Of a stretch of DNA of 64,000 nt, positions 1 through 11,100 are shown piece by piece. Position 1 is the stretch's first letter. The number at the start of each line of letters is the position of its first letter. A program made the translations under genes and the position numbers. Source of the DNA: Hofstenia miamia (taxonomy: Eukaryota; Xenacoelomorpha; Acoela; Hofsteniidae); assembly GCA_900660155.1 (NCBI GenBank), contig CABFPE010000339.1:242038-306037 (forward strand). The letters are read 5' to 3'. Below the pieces are notes generated by a model, which was not told the origin of the DNA, did not search any database, and saw only the letters and a program-made list of their open reading frames with translations.

Positions 1-34
<34 letters not shown>
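1..34. repeat. (TA)n microsatellite at the left edge
   Basis: A pure TA run opens the window and directly abuts the unique sequence of the 2.3-kb duplication. A shorter TA run stands at the same place before the second copy (about 12626-12645). Confidence 0.95.
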
Positions 35-35
<1 letters not shown>

Positions 36-183
36 CATTAATAGAAGTAAAAGCAGTAAAGCATAACCGATAATAAATCTAAGTGTTGTGGCAAACGAAA
101 TAACAGTACAATTGCCAACAATTTGAATGCGATTTGTGATGTACACTGTTTAATTTCTAAATGAATGTTATGGTTATTATGAA

Positions 184-2079
184 ATGTCAGTGAAGCAGTA
201 CCAAAGCAATTTCAACACATATGACAACCTGAAAGTGGCTCCTTATGTAAAGCCTACTTTATTTCAATCTAGTTCCTTCAAGGTTTCGGAGGATTTCAAG
301 TCGGAATATGATAATATGCTACCTTCTTTAGTTTTAGCAAAAGAGAATATAGAACGCAATAATCAAGTTTTCTCTATAAATATTCCTGGAGATTCGAGAT
401 CCCTGCAAAACTTTCAAAGAAACAGTTCACCTATCCATATAACAACGCGAGAAGATGTTCAAAAAAAGCTACGTGATCGCATTGAACAAAAACTTCTGCA
501 CGAAGAACACCTAAAAAAACTCAAAGAGGACCGTCTGCTTCAAAAAAGGAGATCTCAAGGTTTACTACCAAAGCCGGCTCTATCTGAGAGTATGATTGTA
601 AGTGATGCACATAGGGCAATTGCCAGAAAACCAATAAATTCTTCCAAGCCGCATTTTAGACCAGTATTCAACTTAAATAAAAAACAATCAATAAGTGATA
701 GCAAAAAAGTAGAGAAAAATCTAGAAGAGGATATTAGGACTTCGACTAATGACAAAAGATCAAATGAAGTCGCAGAAGAGAAGCTTTTATTGGTGTCCTT
801 GAAGAGTAATGACGATTTTGAAATTGAAAATATTCAAGAAATTATTAAGGATAAATTTGATGAAGTGAAGGAACGTAAGGAGAATGATTTGAAGGTTCAT
901 TCTGAGAAATCAGCAAGTTCTCTGGAAGACAGTACAGCTGTTAGCAATTCTAAAAATCCGCAGCTTGAAAAGAAAAGCAAAAAATTAAATGCTTCTAATA
1001 AACGTCGAAAGAAGCTCATTATTGAAATGCAGAAACCTAAGGAAGATGGAGAAGCAAGCAATGGAGTGGAAAAGTCTACTCCACTGAGCAAAAAAACTAA
1101 AGTAGAAACTTCTGACAAAGAAAATTTGAGTCAAAATGAAATTACAAACAAAAATGATAGGAAATCCAATACCAAAATATCAGCAAAAACTAATCATGTT
1201 AAAGCCGATAAAGTTAAAACCCTAAAGGACAACTCGGAAATCAATAATTCTAGTAAACCCAATCCACCAATCATTGAGAAGAATAAAAAGCATTTAAATA
1301 CTGAAAGGGAATCAAATGCTAAAAAGGGTTCTGGAACAAAACCAAGCGAGAGTAATTTGAAGAAAAAGCAAGAAGATGAACAAGTAAAAGCTACAAGTAA
1401 AAATGCTAAAAAACAATCCAATGGTATTTTTGATAAAATAAAAGAAACTATTCTGGGTAAGGATGAAGAGTACTTCACAGAAAGTGATGATGATACTGAG
1501 CATTACAAATGGTATAAGAACAATATAATTTCATCCCTTCGTCCTATCAATGTCGAAGGAGAAAAATGTCGATTCTACAAAAATAGTTATGATTATAATC
1601 CGCAGTTCAGGTACACAAATCCGTTGCCTCCTGAGGTTTTAGAAAAATATGGCAACGCTTCTGACAAATACATTCCTCAAGTAAGTTTCTTTTAGACAAA
1701 TATTAAGTTTTCAAAATTTTTTAAGCCTCTTTAATAAATAGATATTGAAAGTTGCATATATTCACTTCATAATTTATGAATGCCAAATTTCATTCTTAGG
1801 CGATTAAAATACTGAAAAATGTTATACGAAAGCATGGTAGCTATGAAAGATTTGAAGAAAAAACTGGCGGAAAAGTTCTTTCAAGGGCGGAAATAGTTAA
1901 GTCAGTAAGAGAATACTGCCGAAATGAAGGGTATAAAGATAATGAAATAGTTTTAAACATTTCTGAAGAGCTCTTGTCAACTGCTTCAATGTCCAGAGCA
2001 GGAAACACTGGCATTCTAAACATCAGACCAGACTACATTCACGAAGGATGGATTGAAGGGCTTCTCCGCCACGAATTGG
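184..2079 (+). CDS. MATCAP/KIAA0895-like tubulin tyrosine carboxypeptidase, exons 1-2 (copy A)
   Basis: Exon 1 runs 184-1680, with a GTAAGT donor at 1681. Exon 2 runs 1800-2079, with a TTAG acceptor at 1796-1799 and a GTATGT donor at 2080. The first roughly 460 residues are Lys/Glu/Ser-rich and look disordered, as in the microtubule-binding N-terminus of this family. The folded domain starts near residue 480 and ends in exon 2 with Arg-His-Glu-Leu plus one base of a Gly codon, the first half of the zinc motif HELGTH. The family (DUF1704, gluzincin-like) removes the C-terminal tyrosine of alpha-tubulin. In this copy the exon carrying the second half of the motif is not present before the last exon at 4586. 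Family assignment is by remembered similarity to human KIAA0895L and is strong. Whether this copy is a separate gene is doubtful. Confidence 0.85.
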
Positions 2080-2320
2080 GTATGTATATATTCTTTAGAT
2101 TGGTATAAAGAAATACTACATTTAATGAGTAACATAATTTCAAATCCCACTATCCCCAGAATTGCCAGGGTTGAAAAATTTTTTGGACTCATTAAAGGCA
2201 CATTTGATGGGTCTCTACTTTATTTAAGATGTATTGAAAAAATAATATTTGTCAAAATTATAAGAATAAACAATCCCAATGCTCTGTTATTGCTGAAAAA
2301 CAATTAGGTTGAAGTAAATG

Positions 2321-2323
<3 letters not shown>

Positions 2324-2356
<33 letters not shown>
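2324..2356. repeat. (TA)n microsatellite at the right edge of copy A
   Basis: A TA run lies inside what would be intron 2. Copy B has the same tract at about 14934-14965, and the sequence after the two tracts differs completely, so this is the breakpoint. Confidence 0.95.
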
Positions 2357-2359
<3 letters not shown>

Positions 2360-4585
2360 ATAAAACGTAGTGGTAACCCACAGACAAAAACGAGTTGAGG
2401 TCTACTTTGTCCAACCACAGAAATAACTCAGATATTAAAAATAGTTAAATTGATAATTTATTGTTCTTCATGCATATATTACATACGACATTTATACAAA
2501 TTCCATTACAACAAATCTAGTCCGTCTACTGTAAATTCAATCATTCATGCATACTTAGAAGTGATTTGTGGTATACTGATTTTGAAATAAGGCCTACGTG
2601 TGAGCCGCAACACGAAATTTTTTGATTTGTATACTAGTTGTTTTATGTTGGTTTACATTTGTTATGGTTAACTATTTATCTTATATATTGGCAAAGTTTA
2701 AACTCAAATGAATCCTGTTTTATGTGATTAGATATGTTTCGTCATACTCTCAGAGACATAACAAAAAAATTTTCTGATTAGTTAAGATACTTAAATAGTT
2801 TTTGTTGCGTAATAATTCTTTCCCTGTAGGCGTCTATGTTTTTGTAGATATTCGAATAAAGATGTGTTCGGCGATATATCGAAAATCGATGGAAAAATCG
2901 ATGTTCAAGAATAATCGATCAAAAATTGAATTTTCGAATTCAGTTTAACATAATCGATCTTTTCTGCACCTTGTTATTTCCTTTTAATTCTTTTGATGCT
3001 AAATAAAATTGTTTAAAACAATTTTTTGTTAATAAAAGAAGATCCTTTTTATGTAACTATCATAACAAGGAATTGGTATATTGAAATTGAATACATATTT
3101 AGGTTTGTTAACGTATACCTTAATTTCATTAGCAATTTGCCTTTAAATGTTTAAACAGTGTCTGAATCACTTTTTTACTATTGTATTGTGTTGCTCCTGT
3201 ACGCTTAAATAAATTTTCAGGGTATTATAATAAAGTATATTGTACGTATAAGATCTTGTATACTTCCTTCACTTTTTGTAAGTCTTTGGTGATTAGAAAA
3301 TATTGAATTTAATTAATATCTACATGTTTAATATATTTTTCAGTACAAAGTAACTTTACTAATTAATGTGTAGTAAAAATGCGGCTACTTAAATATCAAA
3401 GGATTTTATCTGTATTCCATTATTTAAGCTATTACCAACATCTGTTTGGAAATACGTCAAAAACATCCTGTTCAATGCAATTGATTTATAGTTGTGCATA
3501 CTTTTTGTTAATTGAATTATATGTTAAAGATTTTAATACTTTCGTTGTTGTAAATTCAGCCGGGGTACGGTTAAAACTTTTAGGGTACGAGCACACATGA
3601 ACTTTAGGTGGGTGAGGATATCAGAAATAACTTATTAGCACAGTGATATTGCAAATCTAATCATAATCGACAAACAAGCATCAATAGAATAAAATCGTCT
3701 TATATTTAAATGAAAATGTCTGAAACAAAATTTTGATGTTCTGTTTCCAAAATATTAGAAAAATTTTAATTACGTGTTGAAAAAATTGTAAGTTATAAAA
3801 GTCAATTCAAATTTTGCTGAATATCGATGGCGCTAGTTTCTGCACAACATGAATTGTATCCAGTCGAGTGTGATATTTTTTAATTTGCCTATACCTTAAA
3901 AATGGAAAAATGAAAGCAAATATACATCAAGAAGATTGGGAATGCGCTAGCCCAAGCAGGCGTTATCTTGTTTTTAAGCAAGAAAAGTAATCAAAATTGT
4001 AGTAAATGAATTAGTTGATTAAAAGAACCTCTTTTTATAAATCACCATAGCACACAATTTCTCACATTTTTCTGCACTTTCTATAATAAAATCAGGAGTC
4101 TGATATTTGCAATTAAAAAATATACTGCGACAGTATTTATTTATTGTCTGAACACATAGATTTGTTCAAATCCCAATATTGAAAATATGGAAAATATGGA
4201 CAAACGGCTATTGACTTTAAAAATGCAATAGGCAATTTGGAGTTAAAGTTAATGGAATTTCTTGTAGCAATATTTAAGTTAAAATATGTTCATTTAGAAA
4301 TATAATACATATTTTTATAACCTATAAAATTCTGACCAATTTTAAAAAAAAATAGGCCTTATATTACTTTGCATTGCAATTTTCTTTGTAAATTATAAAC
4401 TTTAAAGGCAAGTTCGAAGACTTTCGAAAAAAACTACTGAATGTATTTAAACAGAACATGTTAAGCATTTCAAATTTCGTTATAATATTTAAGTGTGTAA
4501 ATCTACTTAAAAAATCAATTCTATATCCTTTATTTAATCTATGAAAAATCATTTACTCCCCAATTTCTAATCGCCTTAATTTTAG
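2357..4585. other. AT-rich intron or intergenic stretch
   Basis: No gene is recognisable. A cluster of ATCGAT-type palindromes lies at about 2870-2965 (four within about 95 bases). If copy A is a real gene this is its intron 2; otherwise it is the tail of intron 3 of the complete gene. Confidence 0.6.
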
Positions 4586-4896
4586 GATGTTTTGCAAAAG
4601 ATCAAGTGTATCTTACTGGAGCCCTAAACATTTTGAAGAATCGAAAAAAAATCGATTTTATCGCTTTAGTAAAACTAGGAAAGGTAGCGTTTGAAGATGT
4701 AGAGAGACTTAAAAAGGTCGGTGAACTTGAAAACGAAAATCTTAGAATTCCAACATTTATGGAAAATCTCAAATTCTATAAATTTCGACTTGATCAAGTG
4801 CTTAAGTTGAACGGCTTAAAGGATTCAGACTTTGTTAATGTCTCTACGAATAAAGCTCAAGTTAATGATGTACACGAGTGTCGCTATGATATATAA
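4586..4896 (+). CDS. MATCAP/KIAA0895-like gene, last exon
   Basis: The acceptor TTTTAG ends at 4585. The exon begins with two bases completing a Gly codon, then reads CFAKDQVYLTG, matching the family segment that follows 'TSKPG' (human CFSKDQVYLDG). It ends with a TAA stop at 4894-4896, adding about 102 residues: the IDF-L-LGKVAFEDV segment and a helical tail. Its entry phase fits both the exon 2 donor (2079) and the exon 3 donor (15608). In protein order it belongs directly after exon 3 at 15303-15608, yet it lies 10.4 kb upstream of it. No typical AATAAA signal was seen close to the stop. Confidence 0.85.
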
Positions 4897-6248
4897 AGCA
4901 AAAATCAGAAATATATATTTATTTTAAAATAGTTGATTTTAATTGGTAAAGGTTTAATAGTTTTTGTTTTTTATTATACAACTTTGCTTTCTAAAGAAAG
5001 TTGCAAAAATGACTATTTACATTATATAAAATATATATGCATTTCTTTCTTTGCATGCAACAAATGCATATTAGATGAAGAAAACAACAGTTTATAATGC
5101 CGTAATCATAAGCAATAATTCCAAAACGTGTCTGAACTGTTTTTGTACGATAAAAGGAATCAATCTCAGTAGAGAGGCTCAAACTTTCTTCAAGGATTTT
5201 GGGGTGAAAAGTATTTGGGTGAACTCTAACAAGGATATTTTACATTTGAGTAAATTTTGGAAATTTGACTTTAAAATATTATTTTTAATTCCTAAAATCA
5301 CCCTTTAAATTTAAAATAAATTATTCAGCAAATTGCTTTCATAGACTATAACCTATTGCTTCAGAAGTTTTAGGCTTTTGTAAGAATTATATTTTCTAAT
5401 TACAAAAGCTACAACATTATTTAGTTGTGTAATTTTATAGAAAAAACTTGTCAGTTTACATAGCCAATCATGAATATAATATGGAAAAAATTCTTTTGAA
5501 TCCACCAAAGATAAATAATAATTATGCACAGTAAGTAGTATGTTGCACGTAGTAGTATGCACGTTTTTCCAATGCGCAATATCGATTTACAAATTCAACA
5601 TACAAAACTTGATAGATTTCAACAAGTTATTGCATCAAGAAATCAAAAAACTTAAAATCAAGTCATCTATCTGTTTCTACCGGTGTCAATCACTATTATA
5701 TGTTTGCTATGCTTTTGATCAAGATAATTTTTTTTCATCAGAAATTCATTAGCACCTTTATAGTATAAATAATCAGTTTGAGTTATAGTATGAGAACTAC
5801 ATTATTGAAGCCTAATGCTCAACTTGCTATTAACAACATTATAATTGCTCATTTTAAAGATCTTAGTCAATACTTTAACCCAACAAAGTCAAAAGAACTT
5901 ATTTTTATGAAAAAAGTTTTGAAAAATTATTCCCCTAATAATTCACTCCTTAGAAAAGACTTTTTATTCAAATGGTGTTTGTACGGAATGCATTGATAAT
6001 CAGAATTACTTAGGACACGTTTGAAAATTTGATAAATACATTTTTGCAGTTTTGAAAATTTCATTAAACCGAGTTCGCTATTACAGACTGATATGGAAGT
6101 GTGGAGAGAAGTACGAAGATGAAATGTAATTCTTTCGACGATTATTACACAAGAAAATCCGAAAATAGAAATTCGGAGTGCTTATTGTAACTTCTAAATA
6201 ACGAAAATACTCATGCATAAAACCTAAGTGAATGTATTTCCTAAGTGA
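4897..6248. other. AT-rich intergenic stretch
   Basis: Short open frames (for example 5075-5308 and 5778-5996) resemble nothing I recognise, and their composition matches the surrounding non-coding DNA. I see no supported gene here. Confidence 0.5.
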
Positions 6249-7795
6249 TTAACCCCTAAGCAGTCCGGCGCCCACTTAAAAGGACAAATAATTTTCTCCA
6301 AGCAAATTTGAAATTCCTGAAGCATGGAAAGATCTATTCGAGAACATTCTTTAATGCAATATTGAAATTTTCTATTAACACTAAAAGACTAAGTTGTCAA
6401 ATTTGCCCACTTTCATTTCTTGATCTCGTATTAAATGTCATCCAGTGATAAAAATTAGTTACATTTATTACATTGACAAAGTTAAATGTGCTAACCAAAA
6501 AATTTATAATTTAGCAAAGTGTTTGGTAGCTTTTTAAAATAATAAGGATCGGCAAGAATTTGCAATAAATGTATACTTATCTGAGATATTTTTGAAAAAA
6601 TTCTAACACTCGATAAACAATGTTATACTCATCAAGCATCACCCTAGTCTGAATGTTTGTATGCCAAGTTTTGTTTGTTGAGTGAATTGAATAACAAATA
6701 TGTGGTTGCTAATATGTCTTTATCTTGCCAAACTTAAAAGGAATTTGAGAATGGATCAATTTGGTGAACACGTTTAAGATTTGCCTTTAAATGTCTTTAG
6801 AAAGAGACATGACAGCATGGTGATAAATTTTCAAATCCTTCTGAATTACCATATTTATAAGATAAAAATTAGCTGCGGCTTGGTACGGTGGGTAAAATAG
6901 GCTAGAATTTTGTAGTCAAAGGATTTCTAATTTTACAAAGTTATCATCAGGATTTTTGTTGAGGAAGAAAGTAGTTTTGTGGGATAAAATAGCGTGAATT
7001 TATAGAACCAAGGCTGCTACCAAACGTTGGCCAGTTGCTGTATTTGGTAACATGCTTGATATAGCATCTGTTAATGCCAGGTATCTTTTTTTTAAAAACA
7101 AGACAACAAATTTTGCGATAAAATTGTATACTTCATTTGCCGGAGCAGTTCCGATAAACATATGTTCAAGAAAATGCATTTCGATACAACCCTACAAATG
7201 AAATCAATATTTCTCCACGGAATGCGCAAATTACACAAACTTTAAAGAAAAGTAAAGCATGTGGAACACGTAATTGTAAAAATAAGGCTAATATAGCTTG
7301 TGGCGCTAGCAACAGTCGAACATATAGAAACTAGAATTTTCGCATGTGAAAAGGCGTTTGTAATGACTGTATGTAATTGGAACTTAAATAAAAACCCAGC
7401 TTACTTTGAATTCTCATGCTTTCATTTCATTTTGCAATTCTGACCAGTTCAGGCATTTAAGGGCATCGAATTTTCAGGCTTTCTAGTGCTAAAGCTTATT
7501 GCTGTAGCTGAAGTTGTTGATAGAGACTTAAATTCTCTTCAGAAGGTTTTGAGCCCATTGAATCAACCAAAATCTTTGAATGTGTGAAAAATTTCCCAAA
7601 CCCATTGGAGCAGGTCTTGAGCAAGTCAGAGGTCACGAGGCAAAAGCGAAATTACGATTAAGGATGAAATTGAAAGAGAGTCCTCAGATCTATCAAGCGG
7701 TGGTTTCAGATAGAGCGTAGCGTGAATATTTTTTAAACTAGAAAAGTTATAGGATCAAAAACATTTTTAGATGTCCACGGGCTGCTTAAGGTTAA
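6249..7795 (+). mobile_element. Decayed piggyBac-like DNA transposon
   Basis: The ends are TTAACCCCTAAGCAGTCC (from 6249) and the reverse complement of TTAACCTTAAGCAGCCCG (ending at 7795). These are TTAA target sites plus imperfect inverted repeats starting with C, as in piggyBac. Inside, at about 7010-7090, one frame reads TKRWPVAVFGNMLDIASVNA, the conserved late-transposase block of the family (usually T-RWP-x-x-x-F-x-MLDIA-x-NA). Earlier pieces (about 6655-6830) resemble the preceding region of the transposase, and a Cys-containing tail follows near 7255-7320. Stops and frameshifts interrupt it throughout. At about 1.55 kb it is shorter than a typical element of about 2.4 kb, so it is an old, internally reduced copy. 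Confidence 0.75.
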
Positions 7796-8175
7796 GCACC
7801 ATACTCTAGCATTTTGTGTCAATAATAGTTTTTGGCTCATAACACTTGTTAAACAAACCCAATAATAGACTAAAAGTGAGTCACTATATCGTTAAGAATT
7901 TAAGGTATTAGTAAAAACCAAGAAAATGACCATACCAGCAATGACAAAATATAACTAGCATTTACAGGCCAATTAGTTTTCTATTTATTGAATAAAGACA
8001 ATTTAATCAAAACTAAAATTAATTAAGAGATTTATTTTCTTAATTACTTAAAAGTATTCATCATAATGAAAATATATAAGCAATGTATGTTTGAAATTTA
8101 CCATCTCAAACGTTGCGGGAAACTTCATATACAAATAGCTTATATTGTCTTTAATATTGTACAAATGAATCATTA
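7796..8175. other. Upstream region of the pseudo-helicase gene
   Basis: AT-rich sequence between the piggyBac end and the next ATG. No clear TATA box or other element was recognised. Confidence 0.5.
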
Positions 8176-11100
8176 ATGTCTTCAATTCTAAGTGAATTGA
8201 ATTACACAGATGAGCTAGTTCTTAGTAAGTATGCCTCAAAGGCAATTCAAGATTTAAAGATTCAATTTCCATCAGTTGAAAATGACGCATCTAATATTAA
8301 AAATAGGTGCTTTAAGTTTACAAACAATTTGGAATTGCAGCAAGGTTTTACTGACTTTTTAGCTACAGTACCTAGAAATCACTTATACAATCTTGATGAC
8401 AATAGCAGAAAATTTGCAATTTACAACAGCAAAGATCTTATAATGCATAACATAAATATTGGAAAAACTGTGGCATTCCTAGGTGGTGAATCTTACCAAA
8501 AAAGCATTGCAATTCCACATTATATATTAGACGAAAGTGCACTCTATAGAAAATCTTGTTTGATTTTAGTATGCCGCCAAAATGCTTTACTCGCAATGGA
8601 TGCTGCTGAGCAAATGTCCACTGAACGTAAAGAGGAAATAGGAGAGACAATTGGTTATAAAGTTATTAATCAAAATGTCTTTAGCTTAAAAACCAATGTA
8701 GTCTTTTGTACTCCTGAAATTGTTCTTCATACACTTGCAATGAAAAACTCCAACTTCTTCAGCAATGTTACTCATATAATTTTAGATGATTTAAATATGC
8801 GAGATATGTATATGGAAATTTCAATGATTGGCTTACGAGAAATGCTGTTTAAGCATCCAGATTTAAAATTGATATTAAATGTTAACATAAATAACTCCAA
8901 ATTGTTTGCTGATTATTTTCATTGTAGCAATATTGTTGTTTTGCCAAATTTTAAAAAATTTGAATCATCTTCAAATACAAAGAATTATTTTCTAGAGGAT
9001 ATTTTGTCAACTGGAAATGTAAAGTGGAGTGGAGCTGAGGCTTTGATGGCTGAACATGAGAAAAGGGAAATATTAGGCCTTGGTTCATTGAAAAGCTTAG
9101 ATGAAAACATTCGAAGACTAATAGACAAACGCCTTTTCGAAGCTTGGTGTACTGGTGATGACAAGCATTTTGATATCATGCTGAAAATATTGTCTTGTAC
9201 AAAAATCAATGTTAATTATGCACATCCGTTCTCCTCACTTACACCCTTAATGATATCTGCAGCTAAAGGCAAGTGTAATACTTTACGCGATCTTCTAAAT
9301 ATGGGTGCGGACGTAAGAATTTGCTCAAATAATGGTTGGACAGCGCTTGATTGGGCAGTCAAAAATCATCATAAGAAATCTATAGAAGTTCTTGAAAAGG
9401 TGCTACCTTGTGAAGCACTACCTGAAAAATCAGATGTTGAACTAGTAGAAGAATTTAAAGATTTCCAACCTCTTCAAAAGCAAATGCTAGCATCTTACTT
9501 TGCAGGAAGATCTGAAGAGATAATCGACTATTTCTTAATTTCAGTACTTATTGAAAATGAAATATTGAGTAACGAAACTGGAAGCATTGTTATATTTTTG
9601 CCAGGCTTAGATGATATGGTTCACGTTCTTGAAAAACTGGAATCAGGAAAATTGAGAACGAAGATTCAATCTGATTTTGCAGTCTTCACATTACATGAAG
9701 AGGTAATATCTGACTTTCCAAGTAAGTGCTTCAACATTTCTAAGCGTTTATTAATATTCAGTACATCGTTATTTGAACACGCCTTATCATTAGAAAATGT
9801 AGTAGCAGTTATTGATTCTGGTAGAGAAAGAGTCTTATATTTCAATCATTTAAATGGAAGAAGTCAATTAGAAGATCATTGGATTGGAAAAGACAGCTCT
9901 GTTCAGCGAAGTCTACTTTGTAATTCAGAAAGTTCAACTTGTTATAGATTATACACCAAGTGTCGATTTGAAAACTTTTCCGCCAGCAGATCTGCTCAAA
10001 TAATAAAAAAGCCGCTTGATAAAATCTGTTTATGGATTAAGCTGCTCGCACCAGAAGGAATGACAGTGGAAAATTATTTCGATGCCGCTCCAGAACCACC
10101 AAGGCCATTTGCTGTTAAAGTTTCCTTAGCTTTTCTGAAAGCTCTTGAGGCACTCACTACTCAAAATGATTTAACCGATCTTGGATTTTTACTCATTCAA
10201 TTGCCAGTTGAGCCTAAACTGGGCAAACTGGTTTTGCTTAGCATTCCTTTTAAGTGCACAGACCCTATAATTACCATAGCTAGTGCACTTGAAGTGCAAA
10301 ACGTTCTTGTTCAACCGGTTGACAAGCATCATAGAATGAGATTGCTTAATCGTCGAAATAGCTTCTCTCAGCAAACATTTAGTGACCACGGCGTAATTTT
10401 AAAGGCTATGCAATGTTGGTTAAAGAGCAAAGAAAAAGAAAATAATGACATTGATACAGGATTCCTTAATTGTGGAAAGTGTGAATTGGCTTTTAATATT
10501 CGTTCTCAACTCCTGACTGCATTAGAAAAGCTTGGATACATCAAATATAGTGGTGATCATTATGATCTAAAGGATGTAAATGTTTACTCAGATAACTTTT
10601 CAATCATTAGATCCGTTTTGTGTTCTGCTTTTTTTCCAAATATTCTCAAGGTTAATTGGGAACGACGTTGCATTATGTCATTTGTTGATAACGTTATCTC
10701 GATTAGTAAACATAGCATTCTGAGAGAGATTATTGGGAAGAAAATGACTGAAGTCTCATCTACACTTGTCCCTTCATGTTGGTTCATCTATTCACAATCA
10801 AAAAAGTTACTTCAAAAGACAGAAGTTTCTGATGTAAGCTGCATATCCCCGTTGTCAGTGAGTTTATTTGCTGGACCAACATTCATTCCTTGCAGGATCG
10901 AAAAAGTGTTTTCACCAGTAGATGACTCCAACATTTACCTATACAAAATAATAAGTTGGATCAATTTTAAGACTAAGCAATGTGATGCTGAATTGTTGAC
11001 ATATCTTAGACGTAGAATTCAATTAATGATGGCTAATTGCTTTAAATCTCCTTCGTTTTATAAGCCAGAAAACGATGCAACATTAGCTTGTGTTTCGACA

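Larger units (their letters stand above)
35..2356 (+). repeat. 2.3-kb direct duplication, copy A
   Basis: The sequence from 35 matches the sequence from 12646 at a constant offset of 12611 bases. I found no difference by eye through exons, intron 1 and non-coding flanks, and the encoded 503-residue reading frames are identical. The match ends on both sides in (TA)n tracts; beyond them the sequences are unrelated. This pattern fits an assembly join made at microsatellites, or a duplication too recent to have diverged. Confidence 0.95.

Noticed and set aside
184-4896. Copy A as a complete functional MATCAP gene
   Set aside because: The exon with the second zinc His and the TEEG region is absent between exon 2 and the last exon, and the copy is bounded by (TA)n breakpoints.
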